Part shown: piece by piece, positions 12,314-24,456 of the stretch
Numbering within the stretch: position 1 is the stretch's first letter
Layout: every line of letters starts with the position of its first letter
Origin: Hibiscus mutabilis
Lineage: Eukaryota; Streptophyta; Magnoliopsida; Malvales; Malvaceae
NCBI GenBank assembly: GCA_019671005.1
Contig: CM033745.1
Span: forward strand, 3,581,146 to 3,645,145
Direction: 5' to 3'
Length of the DNA stretch: 64,000 nucleotides
The notes under the pieces: generated by a model
What the model saw: only the letters and a program-made list of their open reading frames with translations
The model's database searches: none
What the model was told of the DNA's origin: nothing
Made by a program: the position numbers and the translations under genes

Positions 12314-15082
12314 TGTAATACCCCAAAGTTTGCTTGTTAGTTGATTTATATTTGCTTTATATGTGCTTGGTGATTAGTTTGCAAAGTTCTTAAAATTGAT
12401 AGTTTTAGTTTGGTGACTAAAACGTAAGATTTCAAAGTTTGGTGACAAAAGTGAAAGGTTGGGAAAATTATAAGGACCAAAATGGTAATTTTTCCAATAA
12501 TAATTTTTATGGTAAAAATGAATAGTTTAGATCAGAAGAATAAATTAAGTGGGAATCGGATTTTTGGTACGAGAATTGTGTAAAAAGCTAGTGAAGGTAT
12601 AAGTTTTGGTAAATTTTTCGGGTAAGTATTCGAACTCGGAAATTTATGAAATTTTAATTGGAGCCTTAGTTAGACTCAAGAAACCTTGTGCTGAAATTTG
12701 AGAATTTTCTGAGACTGTTTAGATTCGATCATATTCGATACCTTATTAATTATCGGTATTTCGAATTGAGTCTAAATTTTAGAGATGGGCCCCATTGGAG
12801 TTGGAAAATTTATAAAATATTCATTTTGAATATTTTATTATGTTTTGGTTGGTTTCTTGAGGTTTGTTGAATTTCAAGAGAACTAGTTAGTTTTCTACTA
12901 GTTAGTTAGAATCTAACTATAGTCAAATTTGATTTAGTCAAATGATGGATAAGATTAATTAAATGAATAAAAAATTCATTTAATTATATGACACTTGTCA
13001 TGGTAGTAATTAAAGATGAATACATGTGGCTTGGTTTGATTTATTTTTAAGCATTTGGTAATTAATAATGCCAAATGGCATTATTAAAGAAAAATAAAAA
13101 GGATAAATATGATAAAAAAAAAATCAAACCATTATCTTCATTCTTCCAGCAAGCTTCGAAAGCCTTAGCCAAGGGAGAAAAAAAATTTCAACATCATTTT
13201 TGAGCTTACAAGGTTAGTTTTAAGGTTTTGCTATTAGATAAGAAATTAATCTCCTTGATTTTCTCTACATCTTGATATAATTTTTGCTTAGTTTCCATGT
13301 GTTTTTGTTGAGTTTGGAGGATTGGTTAGATGAAGAATTATGGGGAAACTATGACAAAATTTTTGGTTTGAGGTTGGAAATGATGAAATGGAAGTGATTC
13401 AAGTATATTTTTGTTGTTAGATTAAAGAAAAAAAAGTCTTGATTTTTAAAGAGGAAATTTTAAGGTTTTTGATAAAAAATTGAATTGGAAGGTATTGTAG
13501 AAGAAAGAATTGTTTAGAATGATGATATAAATGGTTTGGAGTGAAATCCCTAATTAATTGGCATTAGGGACCAATTTGCAAATTTTGAAAAGTTTGGGGA
13601 CTAAATTATAAAGTTTGTTTTTGGAGTGTAGTGGCTTGAAAAATCAATTTAAGTGGTTTGGAGGCTTAATTTGAAATTTTTGGTGACTTTGGGACTTGAT
13701 TGTAATTTTTGGAAATATTAGTGACCAAGTTGGAAATTTCTAAAGCTTAGGTCCTTGAGTGTATTTGATGAAAAATGCAAGGATTTAGCTTGAAATTGAT
13801 GTTAGAAGCTTGAAAATGTCCTTAGGGACTAAAATGCAAAGTTTGGAAATTTTTATAAAAAGTGTGAAAAAAAATTGGTTCGAATATGGAAATTTTTATC
13901 GGATCAATTTTATTGATTTTAGATAATTATTGGTTATTTCCATTATTATTGGTGAATTGGGAATATTCTAACATATACTTTGAAATGGTATATGTTATGA
14001 TTTTTGTAGATAATCAGTCAAATCGGGGACATAATAATCGAAAGGGGAAAGAAAAAGTACATGACTGAAATCGAGTAGTGAGGCATTTTGATACAAGGCA
14101 AAGGTGAGTGCATGCATGTTTTTATAATATGTGATAGAAAGACTTGCGATAAGTCGACCTAAAAAGGTAATTATTTTTTTTAAAGTATGAAATTATTTTA
14201 AATGATACTTGTCTCGTGTTTTTAAAGAATGGCAGCATATTGTAAAATGGAAATGGGCGTATTGGAGTATGAACTGCTCCTTTACAATTGAGTTACATGA
14301 TTTAAATTATAATGCCATGCTAGCCATTATGTTATTGCAGGAAATATTTTTATATTTGCCCTTGGTCATGAGTAGACAATATTGTGGTATACCATTAGAG
14401 TCACATGATTTCGACATGTCGCTTGTTTTCGATACCTTCGGGTGTCGCTCGTTTCGTCACTTCCGTGGCGCTCGTAAAGAATAGTACTTTTAGTACACGA
14501 CTCGTATATTAGTCACTCAATATTACCTTGGGCTATACGATTTTTAATTGATGAATTAAATTATGTTTCAACATAATATGATATGTTTTTTTTCCTGCAT
14601 ATTGTGAAAAGTATTATGAAATTTAATAGGTTTTACAAGTATCATAAATTGTTTATGGTTTATTTCATGTTACTTACCTTATGCTTCACTGAGTATATTC
14701 TCAGCGTGTATTTCGGTGATACGCGTAGGTTGCCGGAATAGCTAGTGGGATAGCTTTTGCATCAGATCGGGTATTAGGGCCTACAACGCAGACAGGTTAT
14801 TTCTTGTATCTATGGCATCTTATTTTATTGTATTTAGTGGCATGTAATTAAGTAACCTGTCAGTTTTGTAAAGTTTTAAATCCGGCTTGACTTGTAATAA
14901 TTCGAAATTAAAACACAATTTATATAATTATAATACTTTATGCTTATCTTTTAAATTGGCAATATTAGTATTATGAGTTAAAAAAAATTGTTAGCCTAAA
15001 TTTAGCATGGTAAGTATATTGTATATTTTCTGTGACATTCTCGATTCATATTCGTGTACGGATATGGGTCGGGGGTGTTACA
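12314..15082 (+). repeat. 3' LTR of the Tekay-type element
   Basis: The 2,769-bp LTR begins TGTAATACCCC and ends GTGTTACA, and is highly similar to 4832-7655. Compared with the 5' LTR it has a short insertion near 12890. It has lost part of the minisatellite near 14428, consistent with slippage. Confidence 0.93.
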
Positions 15083-15087
15083 CTGAC
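15083..15087 (+). repeat. Target-site duplication CTGAC, right copy
   Basis: Identical to the five bases before the 5' LTR. Confidence 0.9.
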
Positions 15088-18000
15088 AATGTTGAAATTA
15101 CAACCTTTAACTCTTTTAAAATATATAGAGAATTTTAATTTGATTCTTTAAAATTTATATGGAGGAATATAACGTTTTTATTTTTTAAAATTTTATAATT
15201 TATTTTTAATATTCTAAAAACGTTTTCTATCTCCACTCTTGTCGCATAGTCACGAGGGATCCAAATGAGTTTGAAGCCGAACTAGGTCAAAATACATTTA
15301 GGAGACAAGCTATTGTAACGTTATTTTTCTAGCCTATAAAACTCAAACTCCATATCTTGTTGAGTAGACATTAAACTCCTTATCACTTAATCCAACAAAT
15401 TTTGATAGCAATAATTATAAGAAAAATATTTTTGATACACAAGTATTTTAATTTTAGGGTTTATACATTTAAGTTATAATTTAGGGTTTATGAATTTAAG
15501 TTGTATGGTATAAAATTTAAGGTTTAAGTTTTAGATTTTAAACATCATATTTAACGTTATCAAATTGTCAAATCCATCCCGACCATAGCTCATTTGCTAG
15601 CTCGGCTTCGCTTACGTACCTATTAAAGCAACAACCAAATGTATGATGAACATTAATAGTCATACATGTGGTAAGGCTTTAGATTATAAGATTAAGAGGT
15701 AATTTAATGTTTTTAAAGCAAACTCTTCGGCAACCGTATCCGAGACTAGTTAAAGCCCTTTGGTGAAGACCCAAGAGTAGGAGAAGAGGACAATGCTTTA
15801 AACTCACATCATCTGATGAAGCATGGATGTGATCAGCACTTTTAAAATGGTGGTTAGATTTGCGATTATCGAAGAGGGCAAATATTTCAAATCATAAAAA
15901 CAAGCATGTTTCTTTCGAACATGTTGCTTGCACCGACGTAAACGGAACGGAGATCTAGCGGCACACAACACAACGTCACACTTTCATAAAGAAAAACACC
16001 TTGAAATTGGGAAACAAGCAAACGGTGCTCCTCCACGAGTACATAAAGTAGCAATTTTTATTTATTTTCAAAAGATGGTCCCAAGTTCCTTACAACTTCA
16101 TCCCCAATTCGTCATCACATTACATGATTGATTTTATTAACTTTGTCAAACTTGGCTTTAGATTAACTTCCACCTGTCTTCATGGAAGATCATATCACCT
16201 TTTTTTATGTAATAATGATGGTGGTAAGCAAGTTGATTAGTTTGATTTGCTCGTCTTTATTCACACTTAAACGATGTCGGGTTTGTTAAAAACCGGATGA
16301 AAATGTTAATTAAGGACCATAAAAACCATGCAACAATATATAAGATTGAGTTTCAAGGAAATAATTATGAAGGAAGAAAAGCCATGGGCGTTGTAGCTAC
16401 TTTAGTTAATTTAGGTGAGGAGTCATGCATGCAACAATCATACACAAAATTACAAATGTTAGGTAACTGTGAGGACCCATGTGGAGGGAAATATGACCAT
16501 GTATTAAACACTAATAACTAAAACAACTTAGTTGGCAGCCCAAAATTCATTTAGTAATAGAGATGGTGTTTGGTTTTGAATTTTTGAAGTTGTTTATACG
16601 TTATTTAAGTGCGAATCATATAAGGATAAAGCTATTAAGGGAACGGAAGAGTTAATGTCTTCTACATTTTTTTGTTTAATAATGGTTTTCATATTTATTG
16701 ATTTAAATCACGCATTTCTTAAATTTTAAATTAAATATATATTAGATCTATATTAAAATCAAACAACTTTGAACTTATTATTATCTGATTATGATTCGTT
16801 CGTGGAGTCGTGTTTTATTTGAAAAAGCCTTGTATTTTATTTGAAATATTTTTATGAAAGTTTGACTAGATGTAATCATGAGAGTCTATACCATTAAGTA
16901 AAGTTTCAGTAGATTATGAAATTTTGAATAAAAAGTTCTCTCAATTACTATCTTGGACTTGCAAAAAAACACAATCTGGGTTAAGAAAATGGTGGGAAAG
17001 ATTTAAAATAAAGTTTAAAGAAGTTGATTTTTGTAAATCGAATAACCTTAATTAAATGAGAAAAGGAAACATTTGATATTAGTTCATCGAATACATAGGG
17101 TTTGAACATAGAACCCGGTGTCTTAGGGTTATGCAGTTGGCCAACATTATCTATTCCTAATTTTCTTTGAAACATCGTGGACGACAGAAGTAAAATGTCG
17201 TTAGATTTAATTTATTTTAAAACTAAATAAAATTTACGCTAGGGACGGTGCACATGGGCGAGCCGGGGAAGGTGGGAGACCATTCTTAACCAATCCACGT
17301 TGGCTCTAAACTAGATTTTAACTTAAAACATTAATAAAGTAGCTTATGTTCTAAGCCAACTGTGTTTTTTGGGGGCCAATATTCTTCTTTAAGAGAAGCA
17401 AGCGGGGAAAACATAGAGAACATCAAGATGAAGTAAAGCAGAAATCAGCTTTCTTTATTCTGCATTTAATCTGCTTTCACATTTAGTACAACTTAATGTG
17501 CAATTAATCCGTATAGTTATCTTTTAATATTCATGAAAAGTGAACTTAATTTCTGCAGATTATTAGTTTTATCCTAATTCTGTGTCTAATTCAAGCGCAC
17601 GGACAGAGCTAATAATTGAGATTAGGGGTAAAATATTATTAGTTAAAGAAAGCGAGGGATAAAATTCAAATGAATTGAAAATTGGAAGTCTAAATAAATA
17701 AATAAAAACTCATATTATTTTTTTAGTAAAAAATTGAGGGGCCCACATCCCATGGATCATGCACCTCATGAGCAAAACTCAACTAGACTTGGAAAAAAAT
17801 AAAATTTTCTATTTGTCTCGATACGAAATAACTAGACTCAACTCAACTTGAATCGTAATTTCATAAACTCGACTTGAAAAAAAGTTTGATTTATGAGTCC
17901 CTTAATTTTGTCTGATATATATGTATATTACATATGAAGATATATATATATGTATCGTATATGGTTATAGAAAGCTGATTAAATTAGAATTAATTAGTAT

Positions 18001-18331
18001 TATAATATTATAAATATTTATAATTAAATTTTAACAGAAACTCAAAAAACTCAACAAAAATTCAAATAAGTTTTGAGTTATAAAATATGGCTCGTAGGTT
18101 TAATTATCTTAAACTTTTTTATTTTGACTTACTAATTAATCTGGTAAATATTAAGTTTTTTTATTTCATTACAAATTAACCACAAAGCTCACTAGAAATA
18201 AACAATTTCGCGTCATGCCAAGTGGTTATAGAGGACTAAGAGAGTCTGGCGCACTTGTACTGACAAAAACATGAGAATATGTCGCACGGTATCATCGCAA
18301 TCATACTATTTAGGAAAATTGTACAACATCA
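15088..18331. other. AT-rich intergenic DNA, no supported gene
   Basis: Only short open frames without conserved motifs occur here. Interruptions and base composition look non-coding. An AT-rich repeat-family member lies at 17768-18130. Confidence 0.6.
17768..18130. repeat. AT-rich interspersed repeat, related to 37748-38171
   Basis: Shared stretches in the same order include 'ctcgacttgaaaaaaagtttga', 'gagtccctyattttktctratatata' and 'ctcaacaaaaattcaaataag.tttgagttataaaatat'. The copies have diverged. The other copy has inverted CTCGACTCGA-containing ends like small plant foldback elements; here the right end is not clear. Confidence 0.45.
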
Positions 18332-19101
18332 ACGAATATTGCTGAACATTATTAACGTTGAATATTGTTGAACACTATTAAATTAATTAATAAAAATTAA
18401 AAATTTTAAGAACTCAATATATAATTATAATTTTTTTTATTTAAATTATTTTTCATATATATAATATTTTTTAATCTTTTTTAAAAATAATTTGATCAAA
18501 TATTAACCTTAGTCAATTTAAAAAATAAAAAGCCAAAATCCAAAACACTAAACACTAAATCCTAAACCATAAATAATAAACCCTAAACCTAAATTTTAGT
18601 TCTTCCCAATTTCGATCAAATTCAAATTCCTTCATTGTTCTTTGATTCGAAAACTAAAATATATCAAATTCAAATTCAAAAACCAGAAACGAAAAGTTCT
18701 TCCCAATTTCTTCATTGTTCTTTGATTCGATCAAATTCAAATTCCTCTCTCTTGGATGATATATTTTAGTTTTCTCCTTGCCCTATTGAGATCTTAACAT
18801 AAATTCTAACATTTGGTTAATGGTTTAGGGTTTAGAGTTAATGGTTAAGGGTTTAGGGTTTAGAGTTTAGGGTTTTGGGTTTTGGGTTTATAGTTTAGGG
18901 TTTTATTTTTTAAATTGACTAAGGTTGATATTTGATATAAATATTTAAAAAATATATAATATATATAGAAAATAATTTAATTGAAATTTTATTTTAAATC
19001 ATTTATAATTATATATTGACTCCTTAAGATTTTTAATTTTTATTAATCAATTTAATGGTGTTCAGCGATGTTTAGCGTTAGTGGTGTTCAGAGGTATTCG
19101 T
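18332..19101. repeat. Foldback element with about 270-bp terminal inverted repeats
   Basis: The left arm (18332-18600) starts ACGAATATTGCTGAACA. The right arm (about 18825-19101) read in reverse starts ACGAATACCTCTGAACA. The arms stay complementary through 'attaataaaaattaaaaat', 'accttagtcaatttaaaaaataaaa' and a degenerate CCCTAAA-like run. The 220-bp centre has its own direct repeat ('ttcttcccaatttc..ttcattgttctttgattcga'). There is no transposase, so it is MITE-like or a non-autonomous MULE-type foldback. No clear target duplication was found. Confidence 0.75.
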
Positions 19102-19956
19102 CGAGCGTGGTAAACTCATCCTGCTATTTAATTCAATCGTAAGGGTATGGTGGAGAAATTGCATTATCCAAAAAGGAACCCTAAAGAAAATGAAATAATA
19201 CGACACCCAAATGATTTCCCACGTGCATACACGACACCAAGGGCCATAGGCAAAAGGGTATTCTCTGTTACCATATTTTATCACATTTGGTATGGAATTT
19301 CAGAGTATGGGTGGCCAATTGAGATAAGACATACATATGTCTGATTTTAATTAATATAAAATTAATCGTATTAATTTAATTATATTAATTTATTGTGGAT
19401 TTAGTATTTTAATTGATATTATTCGCTGATACAATATACATAAAATATAAGATCGAATATGTTTAAGCATTTAATATTTTTAAATTTATTGGTAAAAAGT
19501 GATTTTAATAGTATATGTATTGTACATTAAATATTCAAAAAAAAACAATTATATTATTATTCTTTTTATTAAATGGAGAAATTTTACATTCTCATAACGG
19601 AATACAAGATGAGTCAGTATGAGTATCCTTAATTGCTAGGCCAATCAATAAATCTCAAAACAATTACATTATTTTTGTTGAAGATTTAAGACAATATAAA
19701 ATTTAAATTAAAATAAATCTGAATTAAACCCACACTTGATATTTTAGTACAATACAATTTAAATATGGTTAAAATTACTTTAATCTTAGATGTCAAAATT
19801 TAATATTTTTATAGAAAATTTTAATAATTTAAAAATATAACCCGAGTGAAAAAAATAATTTAATGTGAATTTTCTTGTACCATGTAAAATTTTAAACTTT
19901 TACACATTTTTTAAAATGTTTGATAAAGGTAATAGATCTTAACCTATATAAAAATA
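19102..19956. other. AT-rich intergenic DNA, nothing recognised
   Basis: No gene-like frame, repeat or RNA gene could be supported in this stretch. Confidence 0.5.
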
Positions 19957-20124
19957 TGGTCCTCTTAACATCATATACTTTTTTGGACTATTTGTCCTCA
20001 TCTAATTGTTCAAAAAAGTTTTATACGGTATAAGATAATCATATATATATAATTTTAAATGGTTCTAACATTAAAATGAATCATTTTAAATCATTCAGCT
20101 TTAAAGCGATGGATTAGAAGATAG
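19957..20124. repeat. 168-bp flank duplication, left copy
   Basis: This segment runs from TGGTCC to GAAGATAG, immediately before the element at 20125. It recurs at 25545-25712 on the other side with one visible substitution (A to C after 'agataatc'). Confidence 0.93.
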
Positions 20125-21224
20125 TGTCACGGGGCTAGATTTTGTCTCTAGCTGATCCGTGCGGCCTTAGACGCCTTCGACGCAAATCAGTCGATTCCTA
20201 CGCCTAAGTCAGCCTTCAACCAGCCTTGTGAGTACTTCTGCTCGACAACGGCTTCGACAATCACTCCAGGTTTCGATGGATCTTGTCACAGACACCACTT
20301 GTGTCGCGGGCTAGACCTTTGCCAGACGAATCGTGCCGGACCTTAGTCGATTTCTCGGTTGAAACGTCGACTAAGTCACCCTGAAGTACCTTGTCACGGT
20401 CTTAGGTGAAGATCTCTCGACAAACACCTAACTCAACCAGGATTCTCGCTCCGGAAGATCAAACACTCCTCGAAGCCCTCGAACGAAAGATCGTTCTAAG
20501 CGAAAGCTAATCAAAGAACAACAGAAAGAGATTGGCAGCTAGAACAACGAAGAACACTCAAGAACAACAAAGAACAAAAGAAAGAACACTCAAAGAGTTT
20601 TAGAGTAAATGCTTCTTGTATTACTCAAAGTGAAGTGAATTGAATGATTTACAAGTGAGGAGGGAGCCTCTATTTATAGTTGAACTCCCCTACATCCAAC
20701 GGCTCAGTTTAAATTACATCGACGGTCGAGATTGATCTTATCTTATCTTATCTGATCAAATCTCAATTTCAAATCTCTAATTATCACAAACATTATCTAC
20801 ACATTATATTCAAATAAATGGATAATGCTTTGACCAATTTACCCTCCTGAATCCTCCATGGATTTGGCTAAGTCTTGTGGGCTCTTTAGCATTCTCCAAG
20901 TGTCGGGCCAAGTGTGATGGTCTTGGCAAGCCCGTTCCACCGCGCAAACTCTCTTTGGCTGATTCTTGCGCCAATGCCTCGGTCCCAAAGGTTTGGTCCA
21001 CGCCTTCCTCCAAGTGCTGGGCCAAGTCTAATGATCTTGGCAAGCTTGTTACACCACGCAAACCCTCTTTCGCTGGTTCTTGCGCTAACGCCTCGGTCCC
21101 AAAGGTATGGTCCTCGCCATTCTCCGAGTACTGGGCCACATTTGGCAAGCCCGTTGCATTGCGCACAACCTCCCTATTTGTTGCTCGCGCTAATGTCTCG
21201 ATCCAAAAAGTTTGGTCCGTGACA
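20125..21224 (-). repeat. 3' LTR of the gag-only element
   Basis: The 1,100-bp LTR is bounded on the plus strand by TGTCACGG and CCGTGACA, which are inverted ends of each other. The gag-like frame runs into this LTR and stops at 20810. Confidence 0.92.
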
Positions 21225-23242
21225 ATCTCCCCCACTTGACTTAGCGACGCCCTCGTCGCTGCACTCGAACGATCCTGGGCAGGGTTAACTTGATTACTCG
21301 TCGATGCCTCGGCTTCATGCAATTCCCCCATATGAACTGCTCGCCTCGACTCAAACTGTTGTTGAACATCGTGTGCTAACACACCTCTTGATACATCTCC
21401 CTTGTAGGAGCACTCTCCCACAAACTCTGATTTACCTCGACTCAGACCCACTTGGTCCTGCGGCAAAGACTTGGAAGTTGTCACAACATTGAACACAGAC
21501 TGAACTCTAAGATTCGTCGACAACTCTGGCTTACCCCTTAGAACTCTGAAAGGTCTCTTCCAATCTTCTTTTCCCCCGCACTGAAGACTAGGTCGTACTT
21601 GACCTACGCTCATCAATAATGGCAAATCAAAACCAAAAACACAAGGAATGTGTTTGAGATGTACCTTCTCCTCGGTCACATTTACTCTAAAATGGGTCAG
21701 CCCTTCTTTCTCCTTGAAGTCTGGCCCCCTCTGCATTGAACCTTCTTCATCGAAGTTCTTTGCATGCATCAGCACTTTCGCCACAAAGTCCGTTGCGCTA
21801 CTCTGCATCGGCTCTTCTTCCCCGAAGTCCGTTGCATCTGGTTGCATCCGCCCTTCTGACTTGAAGTTTGGTGCTCTCTTGCATCGATCCTTCTTCCTTG
21901 AAGTTCGGTGCTTTCTCTTGCGTCGACACTTCCTACCTGAAGTTCGTCGCTTGTTTCCCACCTTACCCATTGGTGGTGTCTCCACGGTTACTATGTCCCC
22001 TAACGGCTTGGCCCCCTTCGACTCTACAATGGTCTCAAAAGCGATGCTCTTTCCCCGAACATCCTCGGCAAGCTCTTCGGTAGCCTTCTCGGACATGGTT
22101 ACCCCTTTCTGCTTTCGGTCCCCCTTGGCCTTGGCAGAACTCGACGTTATCGGATCAAGCGATGCAGCCTCGCTTTCTTCGGGCTCACCCAACTCCTTGG
22201 ATGGCTTGACTCGATCCAGGCAATCTCACAATTTGTGAGGCCCCTTACACTGGTAGCACTCTAGTTGCTTCATCTTGCGTCGGCACTTCTTCCTCAAAGT
22301 CCTTCGCTTCTTTCCCACCTTGCCCATAGGTGGCATCTTAACGGTTGCTATGTCCCTCGACGGCTCAGCCCCCTTCGACACTGTACTGGTCTCAAAAGTA
22401 ACGTTCTTCACTCGAACATTCTCGGCAAGCTCTTTTCCAGCCTTCCCAGACATTTTCAACCCATTCTGCTCATGGTCTCCGCTTACCTTGGCAGAACTAG
22501 ATAACTCGGAACCAAGTTTCACAAGCTCTTTACTCTTGGCCTTGTCCTGTCCCTCGGACCACTTGGCTCGAAACGGGCATCTCCGCAACTTATGAGGTCC
22601 CTTACATCGGTAACACCTCAATTGCCTCGTCTTTACCCTCGGCTTGACAGCTTCCTCACTTGCTATCGCACCAAGTCTCATCGCCGGCTGGACTACTTTG
22701 GCACTCGTAGTCGAACCACGGCTCTCCCTTTGCTTGGCGGCATTGACACTCACAATCGCCCCAAGTCTCATCGCTGGCTTGACTACTTTGACACTCGTAG
22801 TCGAACCACGATTCTCACTCCGCTTGGCAGCATTGACACACGCAATCGCCCCAAGTCTCGCTACTTCACCTTTTGACTTGTCTACTGTCTTCACCATGGC
22901 AGCTAGGCGGTTCTTCTCGGGATATCCCCTTATCAAATGAGGACCATTACAGAAGTAGCACTTCAACTTCTTGCTCCCCTTATTCTCTGGCACGGACTTA
23001 GCCTCACCATTCCCCTTGTCTCTCGAACTGGGTCTGGTTGACTCAACACTCGCCTGCTTGCATCCTGCGGGCTCGGTCAGAGGTTCGGCAACAACGATAG
23101 CCTCTGAAAGTCTCTGGGCATCTCCCTGCTCCACTGCGAGCTTCGCCCCCGGTCTAAATCCCTCTAAGAAGGTCTTGAGCGCATCACATTCGCTCATTGC
23201 CGTCTTTGCAACCGAAAGCAGCTCCCTCTTGAGCTCATCCAC
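20810..23242 (-). CDS. Gag-like ORF, C-terminal part with three zinc knuckles, one in-frame stop
   Basis: One frame runs from 'MDELKREL' (23242) to a stop inside the 3' LTR (20810), interrupted only by a TGA at 22226-22228. Three knuckle-like motifs appear: 'CYFCNGPHLIRGYPEK', 'CYRCKGPHKLRRCPF' and 'CYQCKGPHKL-stop-DC'. In the third the TGA sits where arginine is found in the second, so a CGA to TGA change is likely. Between knuckles 1 and 2 are three diverged repeats of 'RLGAIxxxNAAK..RGSTTS'. The C-terminal half is acidic and repetitive ('QTFGTEALAQExAKExLRG'). The role is probably RNA binding and packaging of the element transcript. No enzyme domain is present. Confidence 0.72.
21225..21241 (-). 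other. Polypurine tract of the gag-only element
   Basis: The minus strand reads AAGTCAAGTGGGGGAGAT up to the TGTCACGG start of the 3' LTR. Confidence 0.8.
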
Positions 23243-23351
23243 TTTTTTCGCAAAGCTTCCATCTCGGCCTTCACTCGCATTACTCCTCGAACAGTCACCA
23301 ACTTATTGAGAACTTCTCGTGTCTCGTCCTTGAACTGGTCATCTATGGACT

Positions 23352-24086
23352 CTACTGCCCGTCAAGACGAGACTGAAAACACCTTGGGTGCGCTTGGCCT
23401 CCTCTCTCGAATTTCTCAAGTCTACAAACCCTCTTTCCCAACAACTCCAATTCCACCTTCATTGCCTCCACTGCATCTTGAAGGGAATCATCTTGTTGGT
23501 TCAACTTCTCATACACTGAGTTGAGAACTTCTTGGATCTCCTTCGCGGTTTCCTCCTTGGAAGAACTCTCCGCTTTTTGCAAATCCACCATCTTGGCTTC
23601 ACAAGCACAACTCTCTCGAACTACCTCCAATTCGTTGAGGATGCGTTGCGTCTCGTCATTGAACTTGCTCTCCATGGACTCTAACTTTTCAAGACGTGAC
23701 TCCACAACACTCCGGGTCTTTTTGGCATCCTCTCTTAGAGTTTCCACTGCAGCCTCTAAGGAATCGCCACGCTCAGATATCTTCACATCCAAGCCATTAA
23801 GAGCCCATTGAACCTCCTCCTGGATCCCTTCTAGAGACTCTAACATCTCGATATCCAACGAACCCAGCTTCTCAAGGTTTACTGACTCTAGCTGTTCAAA
23901 CACCACCTCGGCCTCCTTCTTGAAGTCCAAGAGTTTATCGACCCAAGCCTCCATGACTGTTATGAATTCAAGATTCGATTGTACCTTATTTTCAAGACGG
24001 TTGCTCCTCTCGTCAAATTCCTTCAAAGTCTTTCTTACATCGTCCATTGTTAGTGTCTTCTTCTTTGGTGCCATCTCAATCACCAC
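23352..24086 (-). CDS. Gag-like ORF, N-terminal coiled-coil part
   Basis: About 244 codons start at an ATG followed by 'APKKKTLTMDDVRKTL'. The protein is rich in E, K and L with heptad-like spacing ('LEKLGSLDIEMLESLEG', 'SRLEKLESMESKFNDE'), so extended coiled coil is likely. It lies just upstream (minus sense) of the zinc-knuckle part. Between them (23243-23351) a related frame continues ('AVESIDDQFKDETREVLNK') but is displaced by single-base changes, one at an A-run. The two parts therefore probably formed one gag-like protein. I do not recognise a named domain in it. Confidence 0.65.
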   Translation of the reverse strand: MVIEMAPKKKTLTMDDVRKTLKEFDERSNRLENKVQSNLEFITVMEAWVDKLLDFKKEAEVVFEQLESVNLEKLGSLDIEMLESLEGIQEEVQWALNGLDVKISERGDSLEAAVETLREDAKKTRSVVESRLEKLESMESKFNDETQRILNELEVVRESCACEAKMVDLQKAESSSKEETAKEIQEVLNSVYEKLNQQDDSLQDAVEAMKVELELLGKRVCRLEKFERGGQAHPRCFQSRLDGQ

Positions 24087-24116
24087 TTTGCCACGAACTA
24101 GTCTGATCCCTGATCA

Positions 24117-24265
24117 CTTCGACTAACTCGAACGCAAACCACCACCACGCTTAACTGCAACTACAAGCTGGAACCCACCACACTTGACTACACCTGCAAG
24201 TTGGCTTGAACACAAGTCACCACCACGCTTGACTGCAACTGCGAGCTGGCTCGAACGCAAGTCCC
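24117..24265. repeat. Tandem repeat, about 50-bp unit, three copies, in the leader of the gag-only element
   Basis: The unit contains 'ctcgaacgcaa', 'caccaccacgcttgactgcaac' and 'gagctgg', repeated three times with substitutions. It lies between the primer site and the gag start, so it is part of the untranslated leader. Confidence 0.7.
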
Positions 24266-24354
24266 TTCCTCGACTCGCCCGGATAGCACTTATCACGGCA
24301 CTTCTCTGATTCCACCTCTCGTGGCTCTCTCTGTTACCAACTCTCACGGCTCTT

Positions 24355-24456
24355 TCTGATATCAACTATCAGCAAGACTTCGCTCCGATGCCAACTGTCA
24401 CGGAACCCGCTACCGTCTCTGATACCAACTTATCACCGCTCAGCTCTGATACCAAC
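24355..24456. repeat. Iterated primer-site/LTR-junction motifs
   Basis: 'CTGATAYCAACT' or 'CGATGCCAACTGTCACGG' occurs at about 24356, 24386, 24419 and 24445, spaced roughly 26-33 bp. The last copy is the true primer site plus LTR start. The others are diverged partial copies. Confidence 0.7.
24443..24454 (-). other. Primer binding site, initiator tRNA-Met
   Basis: The minus strand reads TGGTATCAGAGC two bases from the LTR end. It is a perfect complement to initiator tRNA-Met. Confidence 0.9.

Larger units (their letters stand above)
4832..15082 (+). mobile_element. Ty3/Gypsy LTR retrotransposon, Tekay/Del-type chromovirus, coding-defective
   Basis: This is a structurally complete element of 10,251 bp. 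It has two long LTRs (4832-7655 and 12314-15082), a primer site for initiator tRNA-Met at 7661, a polypurine tract at 12301 and a perfect 5-bp target duplication. The internal order is gag, protease, reverse transcriptase, RNase H, integrase and a C-terminal chromodomain-like region. This order, the chromodomain and the long LTRs fit the Tekay/Del chromovirus lineage. Coding is destroyed by several stops, frameshifts and a deletion in reverse transcriptase. The two LTRs still differ only by roughly one to two percent by eye in the first few hundred bases, plus a few indels, so insertion was recent relative to the coding damage. Confidence 0.93.

Noticed and set aside
15928..16521. Two short plus-strand frames as possible small genes
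   Set aside because: No homology recognised, no splice context, and AT-rich surroundings.
17220..17300. GC-richer patch as a possible gene remnant
   Set aside because: Too short and without a readable motif; it could be any transposon fragment.
18820..18910. TTTAGGG-like run as a telomere or internal telomere block
   Set aside because: Units are degenerate and few, and a matching inverted run in the left arm makes it part of the foldback structure.
20877..23811. Open frames on the plus strand across the gag-only element
   Set aside because: They are antisense to the longer gag-like frames, have no recognisable domain, and reflect the GC-rich composition.
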